In this document: piece after piece, positions 56,251-63,712 of the stretch | Numbering within the stretch: the first letter of the stretch is position 1 | Layout of the letters: each line of letters starts with the position of its first letter | Translations under genes and position numbers: made by a program | Notes under the pieces: generated by a model | What the model saw: only the letters and a program-made list of their open reading frames with translations | Database searches by the model: none | Told to the model about the DNA's origin: nothing | IMG/VR virus record: IMGVR_UViG_3300031552_000003 | Span: 1-64,000 of that record | Strand: one strand, 5' to 3' | Source: a virus | Length of the DNA: 64,000 nt

Positions 56251-56277
56251 ACGTTTCTGCTCATGAGTAATGTGACA

Positions 56278-56478
56278 TTAATCACTCTGCACATGCACAA
56301 TACCACTATCAAGTAGGCATATTTCAATCTGTTTCCCATCTTCAAGTAACAATTGTAATTCATCACCATCTTCATCCTTGTGTAAGTATATATCTACAAT
56401 CTTTTTACCAAGGATTTCTTTGGAGTCGAGCATCCCATATTCTATTGTTTTGCTTGCTTTATATTTTCGTTTTCCCAT
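56278..56478 (-). CDS. Small hypothetical protein
   Basis: A 66-residue protein (SKTIEYGMLDSKEILGKKIV, HKDEDGDELQLLLEDGKQIE). Acidic beta-rich. Preceded by repeat copy C, so probably its own transcription unit. No family is recognised. Confidence 0.6.
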   Translation of the reverse strand: MGKRKYKASKTIEYGMLDSKEILGKKIVDIYLHKDEDGDELQLLLEDGKQIEICLLDSGIVHVQSD

Positions 56479-56489
56479 AATATTTGTTT

Positions 56490-56537
56490 TTAAGTTTATA
56501 CTAAATTGATAAGTTTAATATTTTAAACTGTTGTTAT
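56490..56537 (-). promoter_or_regulatory. Repeated palindromic element, copy C
   Basis: Same order as copy B: AAGTTTATACTAAATTGATA, then GTTTAATATTTTAAAC, then TGTTGTTATT. Twelve bases upstream of the ATG at 56478. Confidence 0.65.
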
Positions 56538-56556
56538 TGATATGATAGCAAACATA

Positions 56557-56802
56557 TTAAGAATTCGCTTCGTCTAATAGTTCAGAAGCATTGCCTTTCA
56601 TATATTCACTAATTTTTTGATATGATTTTGAAACACTATCGTTGTCAAATCCACGAAATTTAACTCTGGCAGGATAAACAGATTTTACTACATCACCATC
56701 CATAACAAAAACTATTGCCCACCCAAACACATGTAATATTTGATTAATGAAAAGAAGCAAACCTGTACTTCTAAATTCTGACCATTCTTTTTTTGTTACC
56801 AT
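56557..56802 (-). CDS. Small hypothetical protein
   Basis: An 81-residue protein (KKEWSEFRSTGLLLFINQIL HVFGWAIVFVMDGD then VYPARVKFRGFDNDSVSKSY). The pattern W-x-E-F-R-x-T-G-L-L-x-F-I-N-x-x-L-H-x-F-G-W recurs among phage proteins of unknown function. Confidence 0.7.
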   Translation of the reverse strand: MVTKKEWSEFRSTGLLLFINQILHVFGWAIVFVMDGDVVKSVYPARVKFRGFDNDSVSKSYQKISEYMKGNASELLDEANS

Positions 56803-56877
56803 TTTGTTTAAATATTTTATTTATGTATTTAATTAATAATCAGATAAAAAACAGCTGATAACACGTAATAAACAATG

Positions 56878-57093
56878 CTATAACTTCCCGCTTAATATAT
56901 CTAATCCGACTGAAGATACTGTGTTATCAAATACTCTTGGTTTTGATTTACTTGCTTTTGCAACAATGTAAGCATCACGTAGTTTTTGCATTGCATCAAT
57001 AAAGCTTTCATAATGTTTTTCATCTAAGTTGGTAATATCTACCAAATTACCTGTACTTGTTTCCTGTACTAAAATTTTGTTAAAGAATCCCAT
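56878..57093 (-). CDS. Small hypothetical protein
   Basis: A 71-residue protein (MGFFNKILVQETSTGNLVDI, YESFIDAMQKLRDAYIVAKA, ending GLDILSGKL). Preceded by repeat copy D. No family is recognised. Confidence 0.6.
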   Translation of the reverse strand: MGFFNKILVQETSTGNLVDITNLDEKHYESFIDAMQKLRDAYIVAKASKSKPRVFDNTVSSVGLDILSGKL

Positions 57094-57100
57094 AATATTT

Positions 57101-57127
57101 GTTTTTAAGTTTATACTAAATTGATAA
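57101..57127 (-). promoter_or_regulatory. Repeated element, copy D (partial, no palindrome)
   Basis: GTTTTTAAGTTTATACTAAA and TTGATAA match copies B, C and E, but the GTTTAAAATTTTAAAC palindrome is missing. Seven bases upstream of the ATG at 57093. Confidence 0.55.
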
Positions 57128-57188
57128 ATGTATTCATTCTATTAAGTTTGTGAGGGCTACACATCATATATTCAACATTATAAACAAA

Positions 57189-57407
57189 CTAATTTCCAAA
57201 GCCACTAATTAAGTATTTTAGTAATTGAATACATTTCAACGTGCTTGATTCGGCTTTTATTTTATCAACTATTTTTTCAAGTTCTAATTCATAATCAGAT
57301 AATCCAGATAATTGAGCAGTTTCTTGCATCCATTCTACTGTCGATTTTCCACTACCGACACTAAATGAAGGACGTAATTCATCGTTAAATCTATTTTCTT
57401 TATTCAT
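57189..57407 (-). CDS. Small hypothetical protein
   Basis: A 72-residue protein (RFNDELRPSFSVGSGKSTVE WMQETAQLSGLSDYELELEK then CIQLLKYLISGFGN). GSGKST recalls a Walker A but there is no fold to support an ATPase at this size. Confidence 0.6.
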   Translation of the reverse strand: MNKENRFNDELRPSFSVGSGKSTVEWMQETAQLSGLSDYELELEKIVDKIKAESSTLKCIQLLKYLISGFGN

Positions 57408-57431
57408 TATTTGTCTGTTTTTGTAGTGACA

Positions 57432-57635
57432 TTAAAGCGTAATTTCAAATATACCTTCTATTTCTGCTTTAGTGCCATAATCAACTTTTCCAATATTAAG
57501 TTCATAAGCATCTTCATACACAACTATATATCTATCTTTAAACCCAGTTTTAATTACGTGTATTAATTCTGGTTCATTTTGTAATCTAAATGTTTTAGTT
57601 ACATTACCGCTTTCAATCCATTTTAAGTTTTCCAT
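57432..57635 (-). CDS. Small hypothetical protein
   Basis: A 67-residue beta-rich protein (SGNVTKTFRLQNEPELIHVI, DRYIVVYEDAYELNIGKVDY). No family is recognised. It lies just downstream of repeat copy E. Confidence 0.6.
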   Translation of the reverse strand: MENLKWIESGNVTKTFRLQNEPELIHVIKTGFKDRYIVVYEDAYELNIGKVDYGTKAEIEGIFEITL

Positions 57636-57679
57636 AATAATAACGCCACATAATAATGCATTGTCTTTATGGTCTTTTT

Positions 57680-57727
57680 TAAGTTTATACTAAATTGATA
57701 AGTTTAAAATTTTAAACTATTGTTATC
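57680..57727 (-). promoter_or_regulatory. Repeated palindromic element, copy E
   Basis: AAGTTTATACTAAATTGATA, then the exact palindrome GTTTAAAATTTTAAAC, then TATTGTTATC. Forty-five bases upstream of the ATG at 57635. Confidence 0.65.
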
Positions 57728-57742
57728 GATATTAGATACAAT

Positions 57743-57964
57743 TTAATGTCCACAATATTGCGAAATGAGTTTGATAATTTCATCTTTAAGTACATCTGGC
57801 ATATTGGAAGTTATTAACGTTATCGGTTCATCAATGGGATATTTTTCCAAAATTATTGGTATTTCATCATTTGGTTTGCTTCCAATCATCCTAAACTGGT
57901 TGTATGTTAAATTATCAAACTCAAACTTAATTTCTTTTTCTGGTATTTCTAAAATTGCTTTCAT
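57743..57964 (-). CDS. Small hypothetical protein
   Basis: A 73-residue acidic protein (MKAILEIPEKEIKFEFDNLT, PIILEKYPIDEPITLITSNM, ending ISQYCGH). No family is recognised. Confidence 0.6.
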   Translation of the reverse strand: MKAILEIPEKEIKFEFDNLTYNQFRMIGSKPNDEIPIILEKYPIDEPITLITSNMPDVLKDEIIKLISQYCGH

Positions 57965-58000
57965 AATTAGTATTATAAATTGTGACTAAAAGCTAACTTT

Positions 58001-58255
58001 TCATATTATTATCGCACGCATTGTATCTATTATTTCTTCGGTTGTAAATCCAATCTTACTTATCATTCCACCAACTTTCACCATCGCTTCTTTTATTTCT
58101 TCATCTGCCATATTAGAAGTATCATGTCCGAAAAAAGCAAGTTCGGATCTAAATTTAGCAATTACTATTCGCTCTTGTTTTTCCACGCTTAAAAAGCGCA
58201 TAACAATGCGTAAAATCCATTGCTTACGTAGTAGGTAATTTGCAAATGTTTTCAT
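58001..58255 (-). CDS. Small hypothetical protein
   Basis: An 84-residue helical protein with a basic N terminus (MKTFANYLLRKQWILRIVMR) and DTSNMADEEIKEAMVKVGGM. It lies 10 bp after the clamp gene. No family is recognised. Confidence 0.6.
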   Translation of the reverse strand: MKTFANYLLRKQWILRIVMRFLSVEKQERIVIAKFRSELAFFGHDTSNMADEEIKEAMVKVGGMISKIGFTTEEIIDTMRAIII

Positions 58256-58265
58256 ATAATTAACA

Positions 58266-59276
58266 TTATTTACTTTTAATCACAGTTACATATGTCCAAT
58301 TATCACCAGAAAACTTTATCCTGTTTTTTGCTATAATACAATTAAGTGTTTCAGAAAGTATATCTTTCAAAAAATATGGGGATATTGAAAAAGATACAGG
58401 CTCCTCATTGTATTTTATTTTTACTACTTCTTCAAACCACCCACTATCTGATTTACTTGATATTTTAAATTTGTTATTTTCTAAAATTATATCTACAGGC
58501 ATTTCAAAACCATTATGTTTACAAAACACCATAGCTTTGTCTAAAATTTCCTTAGTAGTTTCTGGTAATTTTACTTGTGTCCCTTCTATTTTAAAAAAAG
58601 AAGCTGTATCAGGAAAATTATCATCTGCAAATATTCTACATGATATTATAACACCCTCATTAGTTTTAAAATGAACCCATCCTTTCCCTTCTGCTATTTT
58701 AATAGGGTTCATTTTAGCTACTTTTACAACTGATATTGCCGGGATAAGAAAAGTTTCAACAGGAAGCTTATCTTCTAACATTATCTTTGAAATTCGGAAT
58801 GAATCAGAAGCTTCTACAAACCCTTCCTTGTTTACATGTACACATGTTAAAATTGGTTTTGTTGAATCTTGTGAAGCTGTTTTACCTGCAAAAAATATTG
58901 CTTTTAATAAATCATCAGGTATATTTTTCCACATGCCTTTTTCACCAATACTATCTATTGGTAATTTAATTTCTGATTGTAATGTTAAACCAGCTTTTGA
59001 CCTGCCACATTTAATCCTAAGTTCTGTTTCTTCTACAGTTAATTCAATTTCATCTTTTTTTAATTTACTTAGTAGGTTATATAATTCAGTAGCATTTACC
59101 GCACCTGTTATATCTAAACCTTCAACGTGATAAGAAATACTAATTTCATCGTTGTACGTAACAATTTTATCCCCTATAAAAGCAAATGATGTCGATTGTT
59201 CTATTAATTCTCTGTTTGCAAGCCCTGGACGGACTGTTTCAAGTGCTTTTAACAATTCTGTTTTATTTATAATCAT
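58266..59276 (-). CDS. dnaN: Beta sliding clamp-like processivity factor
   Basis: The 336-residue protein has the three-domain clamp pattern: MIINKTELLKALETVRPGLA, ITGAVNATELYNLLSKLKKD, a middle domain with TKPILTCVHVNKEGFVEASD SFRISKI (very typical DnaN P-x-L-x-x-V and D-x-x-R/S-L-x), and a C-terminal VSFSISPYFLKDIL with WTYVTVIKSK. It tethers the family A polymerase to DNA, loaded by the DnaX-like protein. Slightly shorter than bacterial DnaN (about 366). Confidence 0.87.
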   Translation of the reverse strand: MIINKTELLKALETVRPGLANRELIEQSTSFAFIGDKIVTYNDEISISYHVEGLDITGAVNATELYNLLSKLKKDEIELTVEETELRIKCGRSKAGLTLQSEIKLPIDSIGEKGMWKNIPDDLLKAIFFAGKTASQDSTKPILTCVHVNKEGFVEASDSFRISKIMLEDKLPVETFLIPAISVVKVAKMNPIKIAEGKGWVHFKTNEGVIISCRIFADDNFPDTASFFKIEGTQVKLPETTKEILDKAMVFCKHNGFEMPVDIILENNKFKISSKSDSGWFEEVVKIKYNEEPVSFSISPYFLKDILSETLNCIIAKNRIKFSGDNWTYVTVIKSK

Positions 59277-59554
59277 TTTAATAAAATATTAGTTTGAAAA
59301 ACACTTCTTTTAGTTCCTTTTTTGTTTGGTGTATTATCTTTTCTTAATTCTACCCCACTATATACACATTCTGGAGGATTAGAAAAATAAATACGAATAA
59401 CTTCAACTTTAATAGACCCAGCATGATCTTTAATAATATCACCTATTTTAACAGTATTTTTTGAAATAGCAAAATCTCTTCCTACTTCTTTTTTTGCATT
59501 TTTAAAAACAGTATTTAAAAATTTTATTTTTTCGTTATATTGTTCTATTGTCAT
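59273..59554 (-). CDS. Hypothetical protein upstream of the clamp
   Basis: From the ATG at 59554 the product is 93 residues (MTIEQYNEKIKFLNTVFKNA, VKIGDIIKDHAGSIKVEVIR, VYSGVELRKDNTPNKKG). A longer frame from 59611 would overlap the upstream gene by 44 bp and is less likely. It overlaps the clamp start by 4 bp. No family is recognised. Confidence 0.65.
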   Translation of the reverse strand: MTIEQYNEKIKFLNTVFKNAKKEVGRDFAISKNTVKIGDIIKDHAGSIKVEVIRIYFSNPPECVYSGVELRKDNTPNKKGTKRSVFQTNILLK

Positions 59555-59567
59555 AATATTTAAAGTT

Positions 59568-59885
59568 TTAAGCGTGAATATATTTAATAGGTTTTCCAAG
59601 CATTTTTGCATATGCGATTTCTATTTTTACACCTTTTGATTTTTCCCAACATGATAATAGTAAAACATGCAACTCATCACACCATTCAATAAAAGATAAA
59701 TCTTGTTGCATCCAAAATTCATGGTCTAAAGGCAAATCACATTGTTTTGATATTGGATGACTATGAGAAATAGGGGAAAATACTATATTTCCTTGTAACA
59801 TCAATTCTGCCGCTTTATTATTAGCTAAGAAATATCCATAATTTGGGTCTGCTGAATATGGGACTGCTAAATATATTTTTTTCAT
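59568..59885 (-). CDS. DUF1937/DUF4406-like (nucleoside deoxyribosyltransferase fold)
   Basis: The 105-residue protein reads KKIYLAVPYSADPNYGYFLA NNKAAELM, then VFSPISHSHPIS, WMQQDLSFIEWCDELHVLLL and KGVKIEIAYAKMLGKPI. These are the motifs of DUF1937, a nucleoside 2-deoxyribosyltransferase-like fold in phages. It could act in nucleotide metabolism or bind NAD-like ligands. The enzyme activity is unproven. Confidence 0.82.
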   Translation of the reverse strand: MKKIYLAVPYSADPNYGYFLANNKAAELMLQGNIVFSPISHSHPISKQCDLPLDHEFWMQQDLSFIEWCDELHVLLLSCWEKSKGVKIEIAYAKMLGKPIKYIHA

Positions 59886-59896
59886 GTTAATCTATT

Positions 59897-60781
59897 TTAA
59901 GCATTATATTTTTCCCAAGAAACTGTATTAAAAATTTCTTTGCGATTTACCCATCTGGCAAAACGTTTTAAATGTATATTAGGTTCTTTGTTTGTTTCAA
60001 AATCACGATAAGGTTGGGCAAATGGATTACAATGTTTTTCTTTTAAAAAATTAACACGTTCTAAAGCATCAGGAATATCTTTTACTAAAACATAAACAAA
60101 AACACGATAATTTTTAAATCCGAATTTATTTAAGTTTTGTAATGCTTTTTCAATTTGTGGTATTTGATTTTTAGTATCACATGCCATACGTAATACACTT
60201 TTCCATTTTACTTTACTAAGTAATTCAGCTATTTCAATATTTTTTGCAATTATTCGAGCATCTAAACCTTGGTTAAAATCTACTTTAATTTTAAGTTTAA
60301 CTATTTTTTCAATTTGTTGTAAACCATGCTCATGGGCAAGTACATTATTATCCATTAAAATTGCAGACTTTCTTCCTTGTAAAATTTCTTCTATATCTGC
60401 GTAAGGTTTAATGATCCCTTCCTTGCGAGGTACGATACACCATTCGCATTTATTAGGACAGCCACGGGTAAGAAAACCATAAGCATCAGGATACTGAGGA
60501 TAAATAGAATAGTCACATGGTAAATTATCTATGTTTTCTGGAAGAGTTTTGGAATATAGCTTATATCCGGTCCCTCCTTTTTCAATAACAGCAGATTCGT
60601 TAAATCCAAATTTAAAATCAGGAGTATATGTAAAAACTTTACTCATGTATATCTTATCAAAATTCCCCAATGTAACAAATGAAACAGAATCCCCTAAATT
60701 TTTATGATATTTGGAAATTTTCATTAAAGCTAAATTAGGGAAATTATGCCCATCTACATCAATTAATCCTATTTTACACAT
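59897..60781 (-). CDS. Radical SAM protein with cobalamin-binding-like N terminus
   Basis: The 294-residue protein has FLTRGCPNKCEWCIVPRKEG with the radical SAM CxxxCxxC cluster motif. An N-terminal Rossmann-like part (IGLIDVDGHNFPNLALMKIS) recalls B12-binding radical SAM enzymes. AILMDNNVLAHEHGL and VDFNQGLDARIIAKN follow as barrel strands. The substrate is unknown; it sits beside a deoxyribosyltransferase-fold protein, so a nucleotide-related role is possible. Confidence 0.85.
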   Translation of the reverse strand: MCKIGLIDVDGHNFPNLALMKISKYHKNLGDSVSFVTLGNFDKIYMSKVFTYTPDFKFGFNESAVIEKGGTGYKLYSKTLPENIDNLPCDYSIYPQYPDAYGFLTRGCPNKCEWCIVPRKEGIIKPYADIEEILQGRKSAILMDNNVLAHEHGLQQIEKIVKLKIKVDFNQGLDARIIAKNIEIAELLSKVKWKSVLRMACDTKNQIPQIEKALQNLNKFGFKNYRVFVYVLVKDIPDALERVNFLKEKHCNPFAQPYRDFETNKEPNIHLKRFARWVNRKEIFNTVSWEKYNA

Positions 60782-60795
60782 ATATTAAGATTAAT

Positions 60796-60827
60796 AAAAC
60801 GAGAAGAGTTTAAAGCCTTCTCGTTTT
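60796..60827 (-). terminator. Intrinsic terminator after the 60852-61520 gene
   Basis: AAAACGAGAAG and CTTCTCGTTTT form a perfect 11-bp stem around a 10-base loop, followed on the leftward strand by a T-rich run. It lies 25 bases after the stop of the leftward gene, defining a single-gene transcript with the promoter at 61560-61591. Confidence 0.85.
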
Positions 60828-60851
60828 ATGATTGTTATTTTGTTTGTTTTT

Positions 60852-61520
60852 TTACTTTGGCTTGGTAATATGATTATTTTTTTCTAATAATTCCAAAACA
60901 CGTTTTACAATAAGATTAGCATTTCTTATCCCATTACTTTTAGGGTCGGCCCCTTTTTTTGTCATTTTATCTCTTAATTCTGATAATGACATCCAGGGAT
61001 TTTTTCCAATAATTTCTAATGCTGTTGCAAAATCAGAATTTCTTTCTCTTAATTTCTTTTCTTTTACAACCTTCTCCTTTTTTTCTGCTTTTACTTTCGC
61101 TGGTTTTTCTTCTTCAACCACAACTGGTACTTTTTTTCCTTTTGCAAGGGCTGCTGCCGGAACTTTTTTAGATTCTTTTTTTGCAGGTTTTTCTTCTTCT
61201 ACTTCGTTAATCTCATTTTCAATATCATCGTCATATTCTTCTTCAATTTCTACTGCAATTGGAGCTTTTTTACCTTTTGTTGTTGGGGCTGTTTTCTTTT
61301 TTGGTGAAGCTATAAGTTCATTGATAATTGCATGTGCCCCTTCAGAAATTTCATCATCTTCAGTCATTTCCATAACTGCATTTTTGATTATTTCCACTAT
61401 CTCATCTTCAGTTGCTTTTTTCTGGATTATGATAGGCTCTTCAGTAACCTCATCAATTAAACCAAGGACATCAATCAATTCTTCAGCAACATTTCTTAAC
61501 TGTTTTACTGTTATACTCAT
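60852..61520 (-). CDS. Lys/Glu-rich protein with C-terminal winged-helix-like domain
   Basis: The 222-residue protein has a helical N-terminal part (SITVKQLRNVAEELIDVLGL), an acidic region, and a low-complexity linker of EEKPAKK-type repeats (about 78-160). It ends in a compact domain, SDFATALEIIGKNPWMSLSE LRDKM to KNNHITKPK, with a winged-helix feel. It has its own Bacteroidota-type promoter and terminator, so it is probably abundant. It may be a DNA-binding or nucleoid-type protein; no family is recognised. Confidence 0.7.
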   Translation of the reverse strand: MSITVKQLRNVAEELIDVLGLIDEVTEEPIIIQKKATEDEIVEIIKNAVMEMTEDDEISEGAHAIINELIASPKKKTAPTTKGKKAPIAVEIEEEYDDDIENEINEVEEEKPAKKESKKVPAAALAKGKKVPVVVEEEKPAKVKAEKKEKVVKEKKLRERNSDFATALEIIGKNPWMSLSELRDKMTKKGADPKSNGIRNANLIVKRVLELLEKNNHITKPK

Positions 61521-61559
61521 AATTTTTAAAAATTTTAAATTAATATTAATTTTGAATCA

Positions 61560-61591
61560 CAAAAATACATTCTGATTTTATATAAAACAAA
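61560..61591 (-). promoter_or_regulatory. Bacteroidota-type promoter (TTTG, 20-nt spacer, TATTTTTG)
   Basis: Leftward strand: TTTG at 61591-61588, then 20 bases, then TATTTTTG at 61567-61560, matching the -33 TTTG and -7 TAnnTTTG elements. The gene starts 40 bases downstream. Confidence 0.7.
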
Positions 61592-61643
61592 TGTTTTTTA
61601 ATATTTTTTTAAATATTTTATTAAAACATTTATTTACCTGTTG

Positions 61644-62138
61644 TTAAATAGTTTTAAAAGTTTTAGTATTCATATCGGGCCAAAGGTATTTCCCATTATT
61701 AAAACCTTTATCTTCTGGAAACAATGGAAGATAAAATTCTTTATTCTTTTCTATTAATCTCGATCGCATAGCACGGTGAAAGTCTCCATTACCAAGCCAC
61801 CAAGGAAGGGAATATTGTAAATCCAAAACAGAACCACATATTTTCCCAAATAAATCATCTTCTTGTAAAGCAATTGTTTCATACTTGGTATTGATATTAT
61901 GTTTGGTTTTACAAATAATAAGAAACATGTTAAAATATGCTTTTAAAGCACAACCATACCCCACCCACATTTTAACTGCTGGATGTTCTCCCCATGGTAC
62001 TTTATCTTTTGGACATTCTTCTAAATGTGATAATATTGAGATTATCTGTTTAGCTTCTACAACTTGTTTCCAACATCTCTTTTTATCCATAACTTTAGCG
62101 CTATGTAAAAAATCCGGGTAAGGTAAAAATGTGTTCAT
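61644..62138 (-). CDS. Pyrimidine dimer DNA glycosylase-like protein (PF03013 type)
   Basis: The 164-residue protein starts MNTFLPYPDFLHSAKVMDKK RCWKQVVEAKQI and has GEHPAVKMWVGYGCALKAYF and LPWWLGNGDFHRAMRSRLIE KNKEFY. This is the signature of the Pyr_excise/MSMEG_6728 family related to T4 endonuclease V. The N-terminal Met-Asn-Thr corresponds to the Thr nucleophile after Met loss in T4 DenV-like enzymes; here the second residue is Asn and Thr is third. Its probable role is UV-damage repair. Confidence 0.8.
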   Translation of the reverse strand: MNTFLPYPDFLHSAKVMDKKRCWKQVVEAKQIISILSHLEECPKDKVPWGEHPAVKMWVGYGCALKAYFNMFLIICKTKHNINTKYETIALQEDDLFGKICGSVLDLQYSLPWWLGNGDFHRAMRSRLIEKNKEFYLPLFPEDKGFNNGKYLWPDMNTKTFKTI

Positions 62139-62167
62139 AAATTTTAAGTTTTAAAATTAAAAATGAT

Positions 62168-63712
62168 TTACCAGTATGAACCGAGGCAGGGTCGCCCACG
62201 TTTTAAATTCTGCAAAACATGCACCTGGTTTTTAATATTGTACTCCCCTTCACGAATAGCTAATTGATTTATTCGCATCACCCCTATTTCTTTTTCTCTA
62301 CCATGGTGATCTTGGTTTAACCCATAAAAAGCAGTTACATGACCATATTTGCGCTTGTCCTCAGAAAAATTTCTTAATTTTAATAAATCATGCTCATAGC
62401 TATCCGCATCTGATTGTGTAACTGTTATTGTTAAACAATGACGAATATCTGAGACACCCCGCATATCCATCCATATTTTATTTTGTTTTGTTCGTTGTTC
62501 TTTTTCATATTCATCTGTCATAATATCTGGATAATCATAAAACACAACGTCAGGAATAAACCCTTCTTTTTCCCAAATATCCATTATGCTTAAAGATTTT
62601 TTTACAGTCAATGTGCCACTTGGTGTGGTATGTATTTTAAATTGTCGCTTATATTTTATAAAAAAGTTTGTTATTTTTTTTATTGCCTCATCTACTGTTA
62701 ATGGTTCCCCTACATCAATTTCTTTTAACCATACAGTCCCCCAATTATTCATTTTAAATTCATCACAAGCTGTACATGGGATGTAATCTGTGTTTTTTTT
62801 ATACGCTTCAACCAATTCTTTTTTTGTGACCTCCTTTCTTAATTCCAAAGTTTCTATTTTATTTTTTTTAAACACACCATAGCAGTTCCTACGATCGTTT
62901 TTATCACACAAATCCGCTTGATTAAACACACAATCTACCCCAGGGTGGTATATTGTTCCACTGTACTCTTTTTTGTTTGATTTACACGCCAAATAAATGG
63001 AAATACGAATTAGCAATTGATCCTCGTTCATATCCCCTGCTTCAAAAAAAGCGACACGCTTGCCTTGTTTAACCGCACGCATCGCCATATCAACCATAAA
63101 CCACGTCTTCCCCCTTTTTTCAGGGGACAACAAAGCAACAAATCCTCCGCGGACTAATTCGCTATTCCAAAAAGAACCCAAAGCACCATTGTATTTAATT
63201 AAACATTCAGAAGTATTATTAAAAGCATGTTCAACTTTAGTTAAAACGTTTTTATCAGACATGTCAAACCATTGCCCGGAATCTTTTGCCATTGGCTTGA
63301 ATGTCGTTGCTAATTTTTCCGCTTCTAATGATTTTCCTACTTCTAACAAATTTATTACTTCCTCAAAATGCTTTCGCATATGACGTTCATTGAAGTATTG
63401 CTTGGTAATGTCCACCAGGTAATCTACATTTACCCCTTCTTGCTCGTATTCTTCCGACAATCCTGGCAGGATAGACCCTTCCATTTCTTCGGTTAAATCC
63501 TTCGGTAAACCGTTTTCTTTCTTTTTGTAATAAATCGTCTCTATTTCTCTTCCGGGTGCTTTGGAATATTTATCAAAATATTCCATACACCATGCAGCAA
63601 TTCTTTTTGCTGTAGATGATTCAAATAATTGAATTGTCCAATAATCTTTAATTCTCTGAGTATATTCAGTGCTTGTAATAAGCCCTATGATTATCTTTCT
63701 TTCCTCTATCAT
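62168..63712 (-). CDS. DnaB-like replicative helicase with Cys-rich insertion
   Basis: The 514-residue protein has a DnaB-type RecA core: VRGGFVALLSPEKRGKTWFM (Walker A around 196-203), VAFFEAGDMNEDQLLIRI, FIPDVVFYDYPDIMTDE (Walker B) and LTITVTQSD. Between core strands lies an insertion of about 100 residues with Cys261, 269, 277, 313 and 316, likely a zinc site. The N-terminal 170 residues are helical and poorly conserved. It would unwind DNA at the fork, loaded by the DnaC-like protein encoded just upstream (4-bp overlap). Confidence 0.85.
   Translation of the reverse strand: MIEERKIIIGLITSTEYTQRIKDYWTIQLFESSTAKRIAAWCMEYFDKYSKAPGREIETIYYKKKENGLPKDLTEEMEGSILPGLSEEYEQEGVNVDYLVDITKQYFNERHMRKHFEEVINLLEVGKSLEAEKLATTFKPMAKDSGQWFDMSDKNVLTKVEHAFNNTSECLIKYNGALGSFWNSELVRGGFVALLSPEKRGKTWFMVDMAMRAVKQGKRVAFFEAGDMNEDQLLIRISIYLACKSNKKEYSGTIYHPGVDCVFNQADLCDKNDRRNCYGVFKKNKIETLELRKEVTKKELVEAYKKNTDYIPCTACDEFKMNNWGTVWLKEIDVGEPLTVDEAIKKITNFFIKYKRQFKIHTTPSGTLTVKKSLSIMDIWEKEGFIPDVVFYDYPDIMTDEYEKEQRTKQNKIWMDMRGVSDIRHCLTITVTQSDADSYEHDLLKLRNFSEDKRKYGHVTAFYGLNQDHHGREKEIGVMRINQLAIREGEYNIKNQVHVLQNLKRGRPCLGSYW

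Noticed and set aside
57189-57407. GSGKST in a 72-residue protein as a P-loop ATPase
   Set aside because: Far too short for a P-loop fold and no Walker B; treated as chance.
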